DNA from: Halorientalis sp. LT38
Lineage (GTDB): Archaea > Halobacteriota > Halobacteria > Halobacteriales > Haloarculaceae
Assembly (NCBI RefSeq): GCF_037031225.1
Contig: NZ_JAYEZN010000001.1
Location: 558,001-622,000 of the forward strand
DNA: 64,000 bases
Direction: 5' to 3'
Both the position numbers and the translations under genes were made by a program. Shown here piece by piece: positions 42,071-51,349 of the stretch (position 1 is its first letter; each line of letters begins with the position of its first letter). The notes below the pieces were generated by a model. It was not told where the DNA came from and did no database searches. It was given only the letters and a program-made list of their open reading frames with translations.

Positions 42071-42096
42071 GATTCACTGTCTTCTCTCACGCAGGC

Positions 42097-42107
42097 AATA
42101 TAAATAG
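42097..42107 (-). promoter_or_regulatory. TATA box in the divergent region
   Basis: CTATTTATATT on the minus strand is about 30 bases upstream of the YegP-repeat gene start. The same AT-rich element might serve the rightward DUF21 gene at 42179, although the distance (about 72 bases) is long. Confidence 0.5.
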
Positions 42108-42178
42108 TTTGACTACACTTCCGTTTTCTTACAGGTTCGAGTCGGTGCGCCTTTCCCCCGGGCGCCCGCGGGTCCCGT

Positions 42179-42697
42179 ATGGCATCACCCCTGCCGGTCG
42201 GTCTGTCGATCGGTCTGGTCGCGGTTCTCGTCCTGTTGAGCGCCTTCTTCTCGAGCAGCGAGATCGCCATCTTCACGCTGTCCGACGAGTGGCTCGCGGA
42301 GCGAACCACCGACGGCGACGCGCGATGGACGGTCCTCCAGGGACTCCGGGACGATCCACACCGTCTCCTCGTGACGATCCTCGTGGGGAACAACGTCGTC
42401 AACGTCGCCATCGCGAGCATCACCACCGTCGTCATGATCGAGTTCCTGCCCGCCGGGAGCGCCGTCACCGTGGCGACGGTCGTCACCAGCTTCGTCGTCC
42501 TCGTGTTCGGCGAGATCGTTCCCAAGTCCTACGGCCTCGGGCACGCCGAGGAGTGGGGCCTGCGGGTCGCGCGACCGATCGCCGTCGTCGGCAAGGTTCT
42601 CTACCCGCTCGTGCTGGTCTTCGACGTGATCACTCGCCGCATGAACGCCGCCATCGGCGGCGAGACGGACATCGAGAAACCGTATCTGGACGACTGA
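42179..42697 (+). CDS. Stand-alone DUF21 (CNNM-type) membrane protein
   Basis: The product has 172 residues and covers only the DUF21 membrane domain: LLSAFFSSSEIAIFTLS (the family signature), LLVTILVGNNVVNVAIAS and VFGEIVPKSYG. The CBS pair and CorC/HlyC domain that usually follow are absent. CNNM proteins act in magnesium and cobalt export. The short form is common in haloarchaea. Confidence 0.85.
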   Translation: MASPLPVGLSIGLVAVLVLLSAFFSSSEIAIFTLSDEWLAERTTDGDARWTVLQGLRDDPHRLLVTILVGNNVVNVAIASITTVVMIEFLPAGSAVTVATVVTSFVVLVFGEIVPKSYGLGHAEEWGLRVARPIAVVGKVLYPLVLVFDVITRRMNAAIGGETDIEKPYLDD

Positions 42698-42757
42698 CAG
42701 GCGAGTCCCGGTCGAAGCGCGTACAGTTACAATCCTCCGGACCCGACGGAACGAACG

Positions 42758-43099
42758 GTGACCGATCGACCCGACGAGCCGAGCGACGATGCGAGCCCTG
42801 CAGCCGATCCCACTCGGGACGAGGTGCAGGACGCCATGGCCCCGCTCGAACCGTACACGACGGGCGAACTCGCCCGTGTGCTGGACGCCCCGCGGCGACT
42901 GGTTCGTCAGCTGCTCGACGCGCTGGCGGACGAAGAACAGATCCGGAAGAAGACGCCGGAGCCGGATCGAACGATATGGATCCGCGAACCGCCCGCCCGA
43001 ACCTGCCCCGGCTGCGGCCGGACGTTCGAGATCAAGTTCCTCCACCCGGTCCTGTCGTCGGCGCGGTTCTGCCCCCGGTGTGGCGCGCAGCTGGACTAA
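42758..43099 (+). CDS. HTH and zinc-ribbon protein
   Basis: The product has 113 residues from a GTG start. After an acidic leader, a winged-helix-like part (YTTGELARVLDAPRRLVRQL, key part GELARVLDAPRR) is followed by a zinc ribbon with CPGCGRTF and CPRCGAQ. This resembles small transcription regulators that read DNA with an HTH and keep a Zn knuckle. Monocistronic. Confidence 0.72.
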   Translation: MTDRPDEPSDDASPAADPTRDEVQDAMAPLEPYTTGELARVLDAPRRLVRQLLDALADEEQIRKKTPEPDRTIWIREPPARTCPGCGRTFEIKFLHPVLSSARFCPRCGAQLD

Positions 43100-43219
43100 C
43101 CCGGACCAGCGTCGACGGAAGCGGTTCTACCCACCGAGCGCCAGCCATCTTCGCTGGCCCAGCCCGTATTCGATATCGCGAGCGAAGGTTTATGCCCGAT
43201 ACCGGGACCACAGGCTCCC

Positions 43220-44887
43220 GTGTCCCCAGACAACGCCGCGACGGTCGCGCTCGTGACCCTCGTGGCCCTCTTGGCCGGCACTCCGGCGTTCGCAGCGGCG
43301 GCTACCGCGACCACCGCGACGATTTCCGCTGACGGAACGAGCGAAGGATTAGCGAACGACTCCGCACCGGTTCGGGTGGCGTCGATCTATCCGAATCCAG
43401 TCCCCGAGGGCGACGCCGGGGAGTTCGTCGTCCTCGAGGCCGCGAGTCCGACTGCTCTCGGGAACTACTCCATCACGGACGGAGAAGACGTGATCGAGCT
43501 TCCGAACCACACCGTCGACGGACGAGTCGCACTCGCGACGGCCCCCAACCTGACGCGGAACCGAACGGACGCCCGGATTCTCCGCCTGAACCGGGGGCTC
43601 GCGCTCGCCAACGGCGGCGATCGGGTCACGCTCCTTCGCGAGGGGGACCCCGTGGAGACGGTGGCGTACGCAGACGCACCCGAGGGTGAAGTCGCGACCC
43701 CGTCGAGCGACGGCGTCACCTGGCGTCCGGTCGGTGCCACGTCGTTCCCGGTCGTGAACGCCTCGAATAGGGGGGTCGAAGCGTTCGTCCTCCCCGACGA
43801 CCGATCGGTCCCGGTCGAGACGCTCGCGAGCGCGGACGAGCGGATCCTGCTGGCGGGATACACGCTCACCTCGGAGCGAGTCCGAGAGGAGTTGCTCGCC
43901 GCCAATCGTCGCGGGGTCACAGTCCAGGTCCTCGTGGACGGCAGTCCAGTCGGCGGTCTGACCCGGCGGTCGGCCGAGACGCTCGACGCCCTCGTCGCGA
44001 GCGGCGTGAACGTCACGACGCTGTCGGGCGACCCGGGTCGCTACGAGTTCCACCACGCCAAGTACGCCGTCGTCGACGACCGCGCTCTGGTCACGACGGA
44101 GAACTGGAAGGCCGCCGGAACGGGCGGTCGGTCCAGCCGTGGCTGGGGCGCCGTCGTCGAGTCCGACCGGATCGTCTCGGCGCTGGCCGCGACCTTCCGG
44201 GCCGACACCCGGGGCCTCGACGCCCAACCCTGGCGCCGGTTCCGGTCGGGCGAGGAGTTCGACCCGGCCGAGACGCCACCCGCGAACGGGAGCTTTCCGA
44301 AGCGCGTCAACCCGGAACGGTTCAGCCCGGAGCGCGTCGAGTTACTCCGGGCCCCGGACAACGCCGAAGGGCGACTCTTGACGCTGCTCCGGAACGCCGA
44401 CGATTCGATCAGGATCGAGCAGGTCTCGATCGGGAGTCGAAACCAGCCGTTCCTTCGAGCGGCCATCGACGCGGCTCGCCGGGGCGTCGAGGTGAAGATT
44501 CTGCTCAGCGGGGCCTGGTACGCACGCGAGGAGAACCGTGAGTTGATCGACTGGCTCGACGAACTCGCCACGCGCGAAGACGTCCCCCTCGAGGCCCGGA
44601 TCGCCGACCCGAACGGCCGCTTCAAGAAGATCCACGCGAAAGGCGTGATCGTCGACGGCGAGCAGGTCCTGCTCGGCTCGATGAACTGGAACAACCACTC
44701 CGCCCGCGAGAACCGGGAAGTCGCCCTGCTGCTCGAAGGGGAGGGAGTGGGCGAGTACTTCGGCGAAGTATTCCGGGCCGACTGGCGCGGCGGCGACTGG
44801 CGGCTGCCGGTCAGCGTGCTCGTCGCCGTGGTTCTGGGAGCGCTGGGGGCTCTCGTCGTCGCTCGCCGGTTCGAGTTCGAAGGCTGA
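43220..44887 (+). CDS. Secreted lamin-tail and double phospholipase D-domain protein
   Basis: The product has 555 residues: signal peptide, lamin-tail-like domain (about 50-150; IYPNPVPEGDAGEFVVLE, key part EGDAGEFVVLEA), then two PLD modules with HKD motifs HHAKYAVVDD and IHAKGVIVDG, each followed by the acidic/Asn loop (TTENW; LGSMNWNNHS). A C-terminal helix anchors it. Such proteins are probably extracellular nucleases or phospholipases. The start is the GTG at 43220. Confidence 0.85.
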   Translation: MSPDNAATVALVTLVALLAGTPAFAAAATATTATISADGTSEGLANDSAPVRVASIYPNPVPEGDAGEFVVLEAASPTALGNYSITDGEDVIELPNHTVDGRVALATAPNLTRNRTDARILRLNRGLALANGGDRVTLLREGDPVETVAYADAPEGEVATPSSDGVTWRPVGATSFPVVNASNRGVEAFVLPDDRSVPVETLASADERILLAGYTLTSERVREELLAANRRGVTVQVLVDGSPVGGLTRRSAETLDALVASGVNVTTLSGDPGRYEFHHAKYAVVDDRALVTTENWKAAGTGGRSSRGWGAVVESDRIVSALAATFRADTRGLDAQPWRRFRSGEEFDPAETPPANGSFPKRVNPERFSPERVELLRAPDNAEGRLLTLLRNADDSIRIEQVSIGSRNQPFLRAAIDAARRGVEVKILLSGAWYAREENRELIDWLDELATREDVPLEARIADPNGRFKKIHAKGVIVDGEQVLLGSMNWNNHSARENREVALLLEGEGVGEYFGEVFRADWRGGDWRLPVSVLVAVVLGALGALVVARRFEFEG

Positions 44888-44934
44888 AGTGGTTCGCTGC
44901 AGACCGCCCATAAACCGGTAACCGGTATAGCAAA

Positions 44935-46005
44935 TCAGGGACCGGGCGCGAACTGGGCGAGGTCGCGCAGGGACTGGCGGACCTCGACGACGAGGTTGTA
45001 CTTCGAGACGGCGATGGCGTACGCCTGGGACTGTTGGGGTACCGAGGACAACTCTGCGTTGGCCTGCTGCTGGTGGGCCTCGAGGTGGTTGTCCAGGTCG
45101 GCGAGGCGCTCGCGGAACCCGCCACCGGCCGGCGCCTGCTGTGGGGACTGTGACTGGGGCTGGGCCTGTGACCGAGCCTGCTGGGGCTGGCGTTGGGCCG
45201 CCCCACCTGCCTGAGACTGGGGCTGCCCGCCCTGTCCCGGTTGCTGGGGCTGGCCCCCGCCGCCTGGCTGCCGGGTTCGGCCGCCCGTCTGTTGGGGCGG
45301 CTGGCCGGACTGGGGCTGCCCGCCCGGCTGCTGTGACGGACCGCCCGGTGCCTGCGACCCCGAGTATGGCTCCCAGCCGCTGGGCCGCTCTGCGGCACCG
45401 GGCTGTTGACTCGCGGACGCACCCGGGGGCGGTCCCTGGGGCTGTGACGGCTGCTGCGCTGTTCCCTGTGGCTGTGACGGCTGGGGCTGTGCCCCGCCGG
45501 GCGGTTGGGAGGGTTCTCGCCCCGGGGGCTGGGGCTGGCGCTCCCGACCCTGTCTCTCGGGTGGCGAGGGACGTCCCGGCTGCGCTTCCTGCTCGGTCGC
45601 GCCGGGTTCGCTGGCGCCCGCGCGAGATCGGGGGACCGGTTCGCCGCTGGCCGGGCCCGGCGGTCCCAGTTGCTCGGCGTCGGACTCCCCGGACTCGCCT
45701 GCCGGGAGCCGCTCGGTGAAGGGCCACTCGCCGTCGATGGCCTCCTCGTCCAGTTCCGAGCGGTAGGTCTCGACCAGCGTCGGTTCGTAGGCGTCGAGGA
45801 CGTCCTCGAACGGGAGGTCGTCCTCCTCGTCGTCGTGTTCGCCACCGATCGCGCGCCGGATGTCGGAGGCGTACCCTCGCGAGGATCCGGTGAGGTCACT
45901 CACGTCGGTGGTCTTCCCCTCCGGACCGACGGCGATCCACGCGTTGATCAGCCGCTCTTTCTTCGATAGGTCCGCCTCCAGGTCGGACTCCTCGCGATCG
46001 CTCAT
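44935..46005 (-). CDS. Gln/Pro-rich protein with N-terminal HTH-like domain
   Basis: The product has 356 residues. The first 90 are ordered and include KERLINAWIAVGPEGKT and DLTGSSRGYASDIRRAIGG, which look like a helix-turn-helix. A long Pro/Gln/Gly-rich low-complexity region follows (about 120-270), then a C-terminal helical domain (LADLDNHLEAHQQQANAEL). The start is the ATG at 46005. Function unknown. Confidence 0.7.
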   Translation of the reverse strand: MSDREESDLEADLSKKERLINAWIAVGPEGKTTDVSDLTGSSRGYASDIRRAIGGEHDDEEDDLPFEDVLDAYEPTLVETYRSELDEEAIDGEWPFTERLPAGESGESDAEQLGPPGPASGEPVPRSRAGASEPGATEQEAQPGRPSPPERQGRERQPQPPGREPSQPPGGAQPQPSQPQGTAQQPSQPQGPPPGASASQQPGAAERPSGWEPYSGSQAPGGPSQQPGGQPQSGQPPQQTGGRTRQPGGGGQPQQPGQGGQPQSQAGGAAQRQPQQARSQAQPQSQSPQQAPAGGGFRERLADLDNHLEAHQQQANAELSSVPQQSQAYAIAVSKYNLVVEVRQSLRDLAQFAPGP

Positions 46006-46167
46006 GCGGAGCAGTTCCGGCCGCCGGGCTTTCGTTATGAATCGCGTAGCCCGCATAAGCCGATCTGAACGCGAAGTAACGCCGGGCTCATTCGGATCGA
46101 ACAGTGACGGGTCGGAGTAAGCCGGGCCCAATCGGTCGCCGAGAAGGAGTCTTCGAGGGTGCCGGGA

Positions 46168-48072
46168 TTACTCGTCGGGCAACGTCGCGGCGAGGTCCGC
46201 GTCGAGTTCGGCGTCGGCCATCTTCTCGACCAGCGCCTCGATGACTTCCTCGCGCATCCCCTCGACGAACTTGATCGAGCCGACGACGAGGTGCCCGCCG
46301 CCGGAGACGCCGCCGCCGTCGATCTCGTCGACGAGCTCTTCGACCATCTCCGGGATGTCCAGGCGGACGCCGTCGGAGCGGAGGACGGCGAAGTCCGGCC
46401 CGTAGCCGATCGTGATGACCGGATCGCCCGTCTCCTCGACCTTGCGGTCGTGGATCTCGCCGGTCGTCTTCCCCGGCGCGGGGTAGGTGAAGCGGTGCGC
46501 GTGGTTCTCGACGTCGATGCGGTAGAGGTGCGCGTCGTTTTCCAGGCGCTCGTGTTCGACGTGGGACATCGCTGCGTCGAGCTGTTTGTCTACGTCGCGT
46601 TCGGCCCGGGAGGCCAGGAAGTCGACGAGTTCGTCGTGGCGCTCGCGGTCGTCACAGGCCACGTTCAGGGCGTCGTTGATGAGCTCGCGGCCGTCGTTGT
46701 ACTTCAGCCAGTGCGTGGCGTAGTCGAGGGCCTCCCCGACGTCCCGGAGGTCCGACTCCGAGTAACCCTTCTCCGCGGCCAGGTCGACGAACTCGTCCAT
46801 GACCTCGGCCTGCGAGCGGTCGGCGAGGCCGGCCACCGCGGGGACGTGCCGGAGCTCGTCGGTCAGCGATGGGTCGATCATCCGGGCGAGTTCGACCGAC
46901 ATCATGCCCGTCGTGATCCGGTAGTCCTCGTCGTGGAGGTACGGATTGACGTGCTCGTCCACCAGCGGGCCGACCGCGTCGGGGTCGGGATGGTGGTGGT
47001 CGACGACGACGATGGGCACGTCGTAGTGGGCCAGGTTGCGGTAGGCCGGCGTGTCCTCCTCGGTCGATCCGTTGTCGAGCATCAGGAGGAGCGGGAGCTT
47101 CTGCCCGTGGCGCTTGCGGTTCTCCAGGGCGAAGTTGAGGTCCCGCGTGACGTCCTCCATCTCGTAGAAGGGGGCCTTGCTCGGGAGCCGCTTGAGCAGG
47201 TGTCGCGGCGCTTCGGCGTCGTGGTGGTGGTCGCGAATGAACCGTTCGAGGGCCAGTTGCAGGGGAACGGACGCACAGAGACCGTCGCCGTCGGCGTGGT
47301 GTCGCATCCGGATCGGTCGCCCTTCGAGGACGGCCTCGCGGAGCCGCCGGGCGACCTGTTCCAGGTCGGGCCGAAGCTTCTCGAAGGCCGGCCAGTCGAC
47401 CATCGGCTCGACGTCGTTCGGGGCCGCGTACTCGTCGAGCGCCGCATCGAGTCGCTCGCGAGCGTCGGCTGCCGCCTCGCCCTCGTAGCGTTCGAGCGTA
47501 TCGACCTCGATCTGGATCGCCGCTTCGCGCATCTCGGCGCGACCGGTGATCCTGACGACGTCGTCGATCTCCACGTCTGGATAGGCCCGCACACCGGCCT
47601 CCTCGAAGGCGGCACAGGGGACGACGCCGGACTCGTCGCGGAGCTGGAAGATCGTCGGCCCGCCGGTCTGTTTGATCTGGACGACTTCGCCCTCGAGCGA
47701 GACCGTCGATCCGACGACGTCCGCGAGGTCGGCGACGGGGACCGATTCACCGGCGTCGACGCGCTCGGTCTCGTACTCGGCGAGTTCGATCTCCTCGAAG
47801 CTCACGTCGCCGTCCTCTCTGATCTCGGAGAGTTCGACGAGCAACTCGTCGCCGACGTCGTAGGAGCCGACCAGGTTCGACTCGTGGACGAGGCCTGACA
47901 GGCCATCGGTGACGTCCACGAACACGCCGTAGGCGACGACGCCGTTGACCGTCGCGTGATAGTAATTTCCGCGTTCGACGTCGTCGAGCGAACAGCCGTC
48001 AGCGAGGTCGTAAACCGTAGGAACTCCGTCGGCGGAGACCTCCGCCCCGTCGTCGGGAGTGGATGGAGACAT
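46168..48072 (-). CDS. DHH-family single-strand nuclease with S1 and OB domains
   Basis: The product has 634 residues. An S1-like domain (YYHATVNGVVAYGVFVDVTD) and an OB domain (VSLEGEVVQIKQTGGPTIFQ, key part GEVVQIKQTG) precede a DHH nuclease with RHHADGDGLCAS, VVVDHHHPDPD, and a DHHA1 end GGGVSGGGHLVVGSIK. All catalytic Asp and His residues are present. This is a RecJ-like exonuclease of the haloarchaeal type, unlike the degenerate one at 27981. Confidence 0.87.
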   Translation of the reverse strand: MSPSTPDDGAEVSADGVPTVYDLADGCSLDDVERGNYYHATVNGVVAYGVFVDVTDGLSGLVHESNLVGSYDVGDELLVELSEIREDGDVSFEEIELAEYETERVDAGESVPVADLADVVGSTVSLEGEVVQIKQTGGPTIFQLRDESGVVPCAAFEEAGVRAYPDVEIDDVVRITGRAEMREAAIQIEVDTLERYEGEAAADARERLDAALDEYAAPNDVEPMVDWPAFEKLRPDLEQVARRLREAVLEGRPIRMRHHADGDGLCASVPLQLALERFIRDHHHDAEAPRHLLKRLPSKAPFYEMEDVTRDLNFALENRKRHGQKLPLLLMLDNGSTEEDTPAYRNLAHYDVPIVVVDHHHPDPDAVGPLVDEHVNPYLHDEDYRITTGMMSVELARMIDPSLTDELRHVPAVAGLADRSQAEVMDEFVDLAAEKGYSESDLRDVGEALDYATHWLKYNDGRELINDALNVACDDRERHDELVDFLASRAERDVDKQLDAAMSHVEHERLENDAHLYRIDVENHAHRFTYPAPGKTTGEIHDRKVEETGDPVITIGYGPDFAVLRSDGVRLDIPEMVEELVDEIDGGGVSGGGHLVVGSIKFVEGMREEVIEALVEKMADAELDADLAATLPDE

Positions 48073-48176
48073 TTGCCGGAGGTTCGGCGCTCGCGCGTTT
48101 TAACCTTTGGAAACGCTGACGGGTCGCCCTCGGCGCATCCGGAACGCTTAGAAGGCGACCGGCCCGAGAATGGAGT

Positions 48177-48665
48177 ATGCGGCTGTTCCGGTCGGGCGAG
48201 GTCCTCGGAATCGCCGAGGACGCCCTGGACTTTGCCCTCGAAGCGTCGGAAGACGCCCACCCCAACGAGTACATGGGCCTGCTCCGGGGTGAATCCGCCC
48301 GCAAAGTCGGCCTGGACCGCGACGGGACCGTCATCACCGACGTGCTGGTCATCCCGGGTACCGAATCGAACCCCGTCAGCGCCACCGTCAAGACGAATAT
48401 GGTACCGAACGACATGCGCGCGGCCGGGTCGGTCCACTCACACCCGAACGGCGTCCTCCGGCCCAGCGACGCCGACCTCCAGACCTTCCACAAAGGTGAC
48501 GTCCACATCATCGTCGGCGCGCCCTACGGGAAAACCGACTGGCAGGCCTTCGACCAGGAGGGCGAGCCACGGAAACTGGACGTGCTGGACATCGACCTCC
48601 CCGAGGAGGAGTTCTTCGACTTCACGCAGGCCGACATCGACGAGGAGCTGAGGGACGAGTTATGA
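48177..48665 (+). CDS. JAMM/MPN metalloprotease
   Basis: The product has 162 residues. The JAMM motif is complete: Glu in [11 protein letters not shown], then H-x-H-x7-S-x2-D in [15 protein letters not shown]. Archaeal JAMM enzymes cut SAMP (ubiquitin-like) conjugates. It overlaps ribL by 4 bases. Whether this one is the desampylase or another paralogue cannot be decided here. Confidence 0.82.
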   Translation: MRLFRSGEVLGIAEDALDFALEASEDAHPNEYMGLLRGESARKVGLDRDGTVITDVLVIPGTESNPVSATVKTNMVPNDMRAAGSVHSHPNGVLRPSDADLQTFHKGDVHIIVGAPYGKTDWQAFDQEGEPRKLDVLDIDLPEEEFFDFTQADIDEELRDEL

Positions 48666-49093
48666 CGACCGTCGTCGCCCAGGGCACCTTCGACGTCCTC
48701 CACCCCGGCCACGTCCACTATCTCGAGGCGGCCGCGGCGATGGGGACCGAACTCCACGTCATCGTCGCCCGCCGGGAGAACGTGACCCACAAGGAGCCAC
48801 CCATCCTCTCGAACCGCCAGCGCCGGGACATGGTGGCGGCCCTGAAGCCGGTCGACGAGGCCCGGATCGGCCACGCCGAGGACTTCTTCGTGCCGATCCG
48901 CGAGATCGACCCCGACGTGATCGCGCTGGGCTACGACCAGCACCACGACGAGGAGCAACTCGCGGCGGCACTCGACGAGGCCGGCATCGACTGCGCCGTC
49001 GAGCGGGCCTCCGGCCGCGAGGAAGTTCGCGACGACGAACTGCTCTCGACCGGGCGGATCGTCGAGCGGATCTGCGACGAACGCTGTGACTGA
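48662..49093 (+). CDS. ribL: FAD synthetase RibL (nucleotidyltransferase)
   Basis: The product has 143 residues. [15 protein letters not shown] is the nucleotidyltransferase HxGH motif; [15 protein letters not shown] and a C-terminal Cys-rich end (ERICDERCD) follow. Archaeal RibL adenylates FMN to FAD and has conserved terminal cysteines. Close relatives include glycerol-3-phosphate cytidylyltransferases. Confidence 0.85.
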   Translation: MTTVVAQGTFDVLHPGHVHYLEAAAAMGTELHVIVARRENVTHKEPPILSNRQRRDMVAALKPVDEARIGHAEDFFVPIREIDPDVIALGYDQHHDEEQLAAALDEAGIDCAVERASGREEVRDDELLSTGRIVERICDERCD

Positions 49094-49111
49094 GCCGGTC
49101 GTCGGCCCGCG

Positions 49112-49510
49112 TCAGTCGTACGTCCAGTGATCGACCGACCCCACGTCGATCCGGACGCCCGTGTTCCCCTCCCATGCGTCCTCCTCGACGCCGTATTTCT
49201 CGTTGAGCCGGCGGTTGAGGTCCTCGCTCTCGGCCTCGTCCTCGACCACCGTCGCCGTCCCGCGGACCGTGACGCCCCACTGCGGGTGCCCGTTCTCGTC
49301 GCGCTGGATCGAGAGCGCGACGCGGGGGTTCTCGCGCACGTTCTCCAACTTCCGCCCCGCGACCGCGACCTCGAGTCCGTCGTCTCCGACCCGGAACCAG
49401 ATCGGGGCGGCGTGGGGCTTCCCGTCGCGACAGGTCGCGAGGTGGGCGACGAGCGGTTCGCTCGTGAGCAGTTCTTCGGCTTCCGGCGGGATCTGGGAGG
49501 TCTCGGCCAT
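49112..49510 (-). CDS. Pyridoxamine 5'-phosphate oxidase-family flavoprotein
   Basis: The product has 132 residues with the FMN-binding split-barrel pattern: VAHLATCRDGKPHAAPIWF (key LATCRDGKPHAAP), KLENVRENPRVALSI and VRGTATVVED. Members bind FMN or F420 and reduce varied substrates. Convergent with ribL, 18 bp apart. Confidence 0.82.
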   Translation of the reverse strand: MAETSQIPPEAEELLTSEPLVAHLATCRDGKPHAAPIWFRVGDDGLEVAVAGRKLENVRENPRVALSIQRDENGHPQWGVTVRGTATVVEDEAESEDLNRRLNEKYGVEEDAWEGNTGVRIDVGSVDHWTYD

Positions 49511-49703
49511 GCGTTCCGCTTCGGTCGCCAGCCACCTGTATCTGGTTCAGGTCAGACCGGATACACTGGAGTTCGCTATATCAAATCCGGGGACTGAGTG
49601 CTGGTCACACCTGTCGGGGTCAGCGTACTCGTTCCGGAATCGCAGTCGCTCGGAGGGCGGCGAATCGGAAAAAGGGCGCTCAGCTATCGGGGTCGCGCGG
49701 GGT

Positions 49704-50852
49704 TCAGAGGTACCCTTCTTCAGCGAGCCGCTCGACGCCTTCGCGCAGGCGCTCCTTGCTCGCGGCGTAGGACAGGCGGGCGTAGCCGGGCGTCCCGAAC
49801 GCGCTGCCGGGGACGGTCGCGACGTGGGCGTCCTCGATGGCGCCCTCGCACCAGGCCTGATCGTCGTCGTCCACTGGGAGCATCATGTAGAACGCGCCGT
49901 CCCCGACGGGGACGTCGACGCCGTGGTCGGCGAACAGGTCGGCGAGCATGTCGCGGCGCTCCTCGAACGCGTCGCGCATCTCGACGACTGCCTCGTCGGT
50001 GTTCGCCAGGGCCTCGACGCCCGCGTGCTGGACGAAGTTGACCGCGCAGGAGACCGAGTGGCTGTGCAGCTTCCCGGCCTCGGCGATCAGGTCCTCGGGG
50101 CCGGCGAAGTAGCCCAGCCGCCAGCCGGTCATGGCGTAGGCCTTCGAGAAGCCGTTGACCGTGATCGTCCGGTCGGCCATGCCGTCGAGGGTACCGAGAC
50201 TCGTCGGCTCGACGCCGTAGGTGATCTCCTTGTAGATCTCGTCGGAGATCACAGTGATATCGTGCTCGACGGCCAGGTCGCGGACCCCTTCGAGGGCGGC
50301 GTCGGAGTACACAGCGCCAGTGGGGTTCGAGGGGGAGTTGACGACGAGCAGTTCGGTGTCGTCGGAGACGGCGGCTTCGAGGTCGTCGAGGGCGGGTTCG
50401 AGCTGGAACTCGTGCGGCGAGAGGTCGACGCGGGAGAGGGTCCCGCCGGCCATCTTGACCATGGCCTCGTAGGAGACCCACGCTGGGTCGAGCAGGCAGA
50501 CCTCGTCTCCGTCGTCGATGAGGGACATGAAGATCTCGAACAGGGCCTGCTTGCCGCCGGGGGTGACGATGACGTTCTCCGGACCGTGATCGAGGCCGTC
50601 GGCCTGCAGTTTCTCGGCGATAGCCTCTTTGAGTTCGGGGATGCCGTTCGAGGACGTGTAGCCGGTGTGGCCGGCGGCGAGGGCGTCCTCGGCGGCGGCC
50701 TTCACGTTCTCGGGGGTGTCGAAGTCGGGTTCGCCGACGGAGAGGTCGACGACGTCGACGCCGTCGGCCTCCAGTTCCGCTGCGAGGTTGCTGATCGCAA
50801 GCGTCGCACTCGGTTCTACTCGCTGGACGCGGTCTGCGAAGTCTAGATCCAT
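49704..50852 (-). CDS. PLP-dependent class I aminotransferase
   Basis: The product has 382 residues. The PLP lysine is in NGFSKAYAMTGWRLGY near residue 230; NSPSNPTGAVY and SDEIYKEITYG are typical of the AspC/AlaT family. The start at ATG 50852 gives the usual family N-terminus (MDLDFADRVQRVEPS); the frame upstream overlaps ribH. It transaminates aspartate or related amino acids. Its ATG follows the ribH stop by one base. Confidence 0.88.
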   Translation of the reverse strand: MDLDFADRVQRVEPSATLAISNLAAELEADGVDVVDLSVGEPDFDTPENVKAAAEDALAAGHTGYTSSNGIPELKEAIAEKLQADGLDHGPENVIVTPGGKQALFEIFMSLIDDGDEVCLLDPAWVSYEAMVKMAGGTLSRVDLSPHEFQLEPALDDLEAAVSDDTELLVVNSPSNPTGAVYSDAALEGVRDLAVEHDITVISDEIYKEITYGVEPTSLGTLDGMADRTITVNGFSKAYAMTGWRLGYFAGPEDLIAEAGKLHSHSVSCAVNFVQHAGVEALANTDEAVVEMRDAFEERRDMLADLFADHGVDVPVGDGAFYMMLPVDDDDQAWCEGAIEDAHVATVPGSAFGTPGYARLSYAASKERLREGVERLAEEGYL

Positions 50853-50853
50853 G

Positions 50854-51255
50854 TTATAGTTCCTCCACGAGGGCGACGGCTCCTTCCAGTGCCTCGGCAC
50901 CGTAGTCGGTGCGGGCGTGGGCCTCGTCCATGCTCATACCCGGGCCGGTCACGCCCAGGGTGACGGGCGTGTCGCGGTCGAGACTGACGTCGGTCAGCCC
51001 CTGGGCCATGGCCGTCCCGATCACCTCGTCGTGATCGGTGTCGCCGGACTTGATCGCGCCGACGACGGTGACGGCGTCCACGTCCTCGCGCCGGGCCAGC
51101 CGATCGGCCGCCAGCGGCGAGTCGTACGCACCGGGGACGTGGACGGTCTCGACGACCGTCGCGCCGAGTTCCTCGGCGCGCGCACGGGCCGCCCGCTCCA
51201 TCTCTTCGGTGACGTCGCGGTTGAACTCCGCGACCACCAGTCCGAGCCGTACCAT
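50854..51255 (-). CDS. ribH: 6,7-dimethyl-8-ribityllumazine synthase
   Basis: The product has 133 residues: LGLVVAEFNRDVTEEM, VPGAYDSPLAADRLA, GAIKSGDTDHDEVIG and the final helix GAEALEGAVALVEEL. It forms lumazine in riboflavin synthesis, a step shared with RibL's pathway. ATG 51255 is the true start; the open frame runs 15 codons further upstream. Confidence 0.92.
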   Translation of the reverse strand: MVRLGLVVAEFNRDVTEEMERAARARAEELGATVVETVHVPGAYDSPLAADRLARREDVDAVTVVGAIKSGDTDHDEVIGTAMAQGLTDVSLDRDTPVTLGVTGPGMSMDEAHARTDYGAEALEGAVALVEEL

Positions 51256-51349
51256 ACGTCGGGGATGGCAATGGGGACCTAAAGAAATACCGTTCGGCAC
51301 TCGCCGCCAACCAGAAGGATTCTAAATCCCGGGACTGACTGCATCGACA

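Noticed and set aside
45100-45560. Tandem DNA repeats in the Gln/Pro-rich gene
   Set aside because: The repetition is codon-level low complexity within one open frame, without a fixed period.
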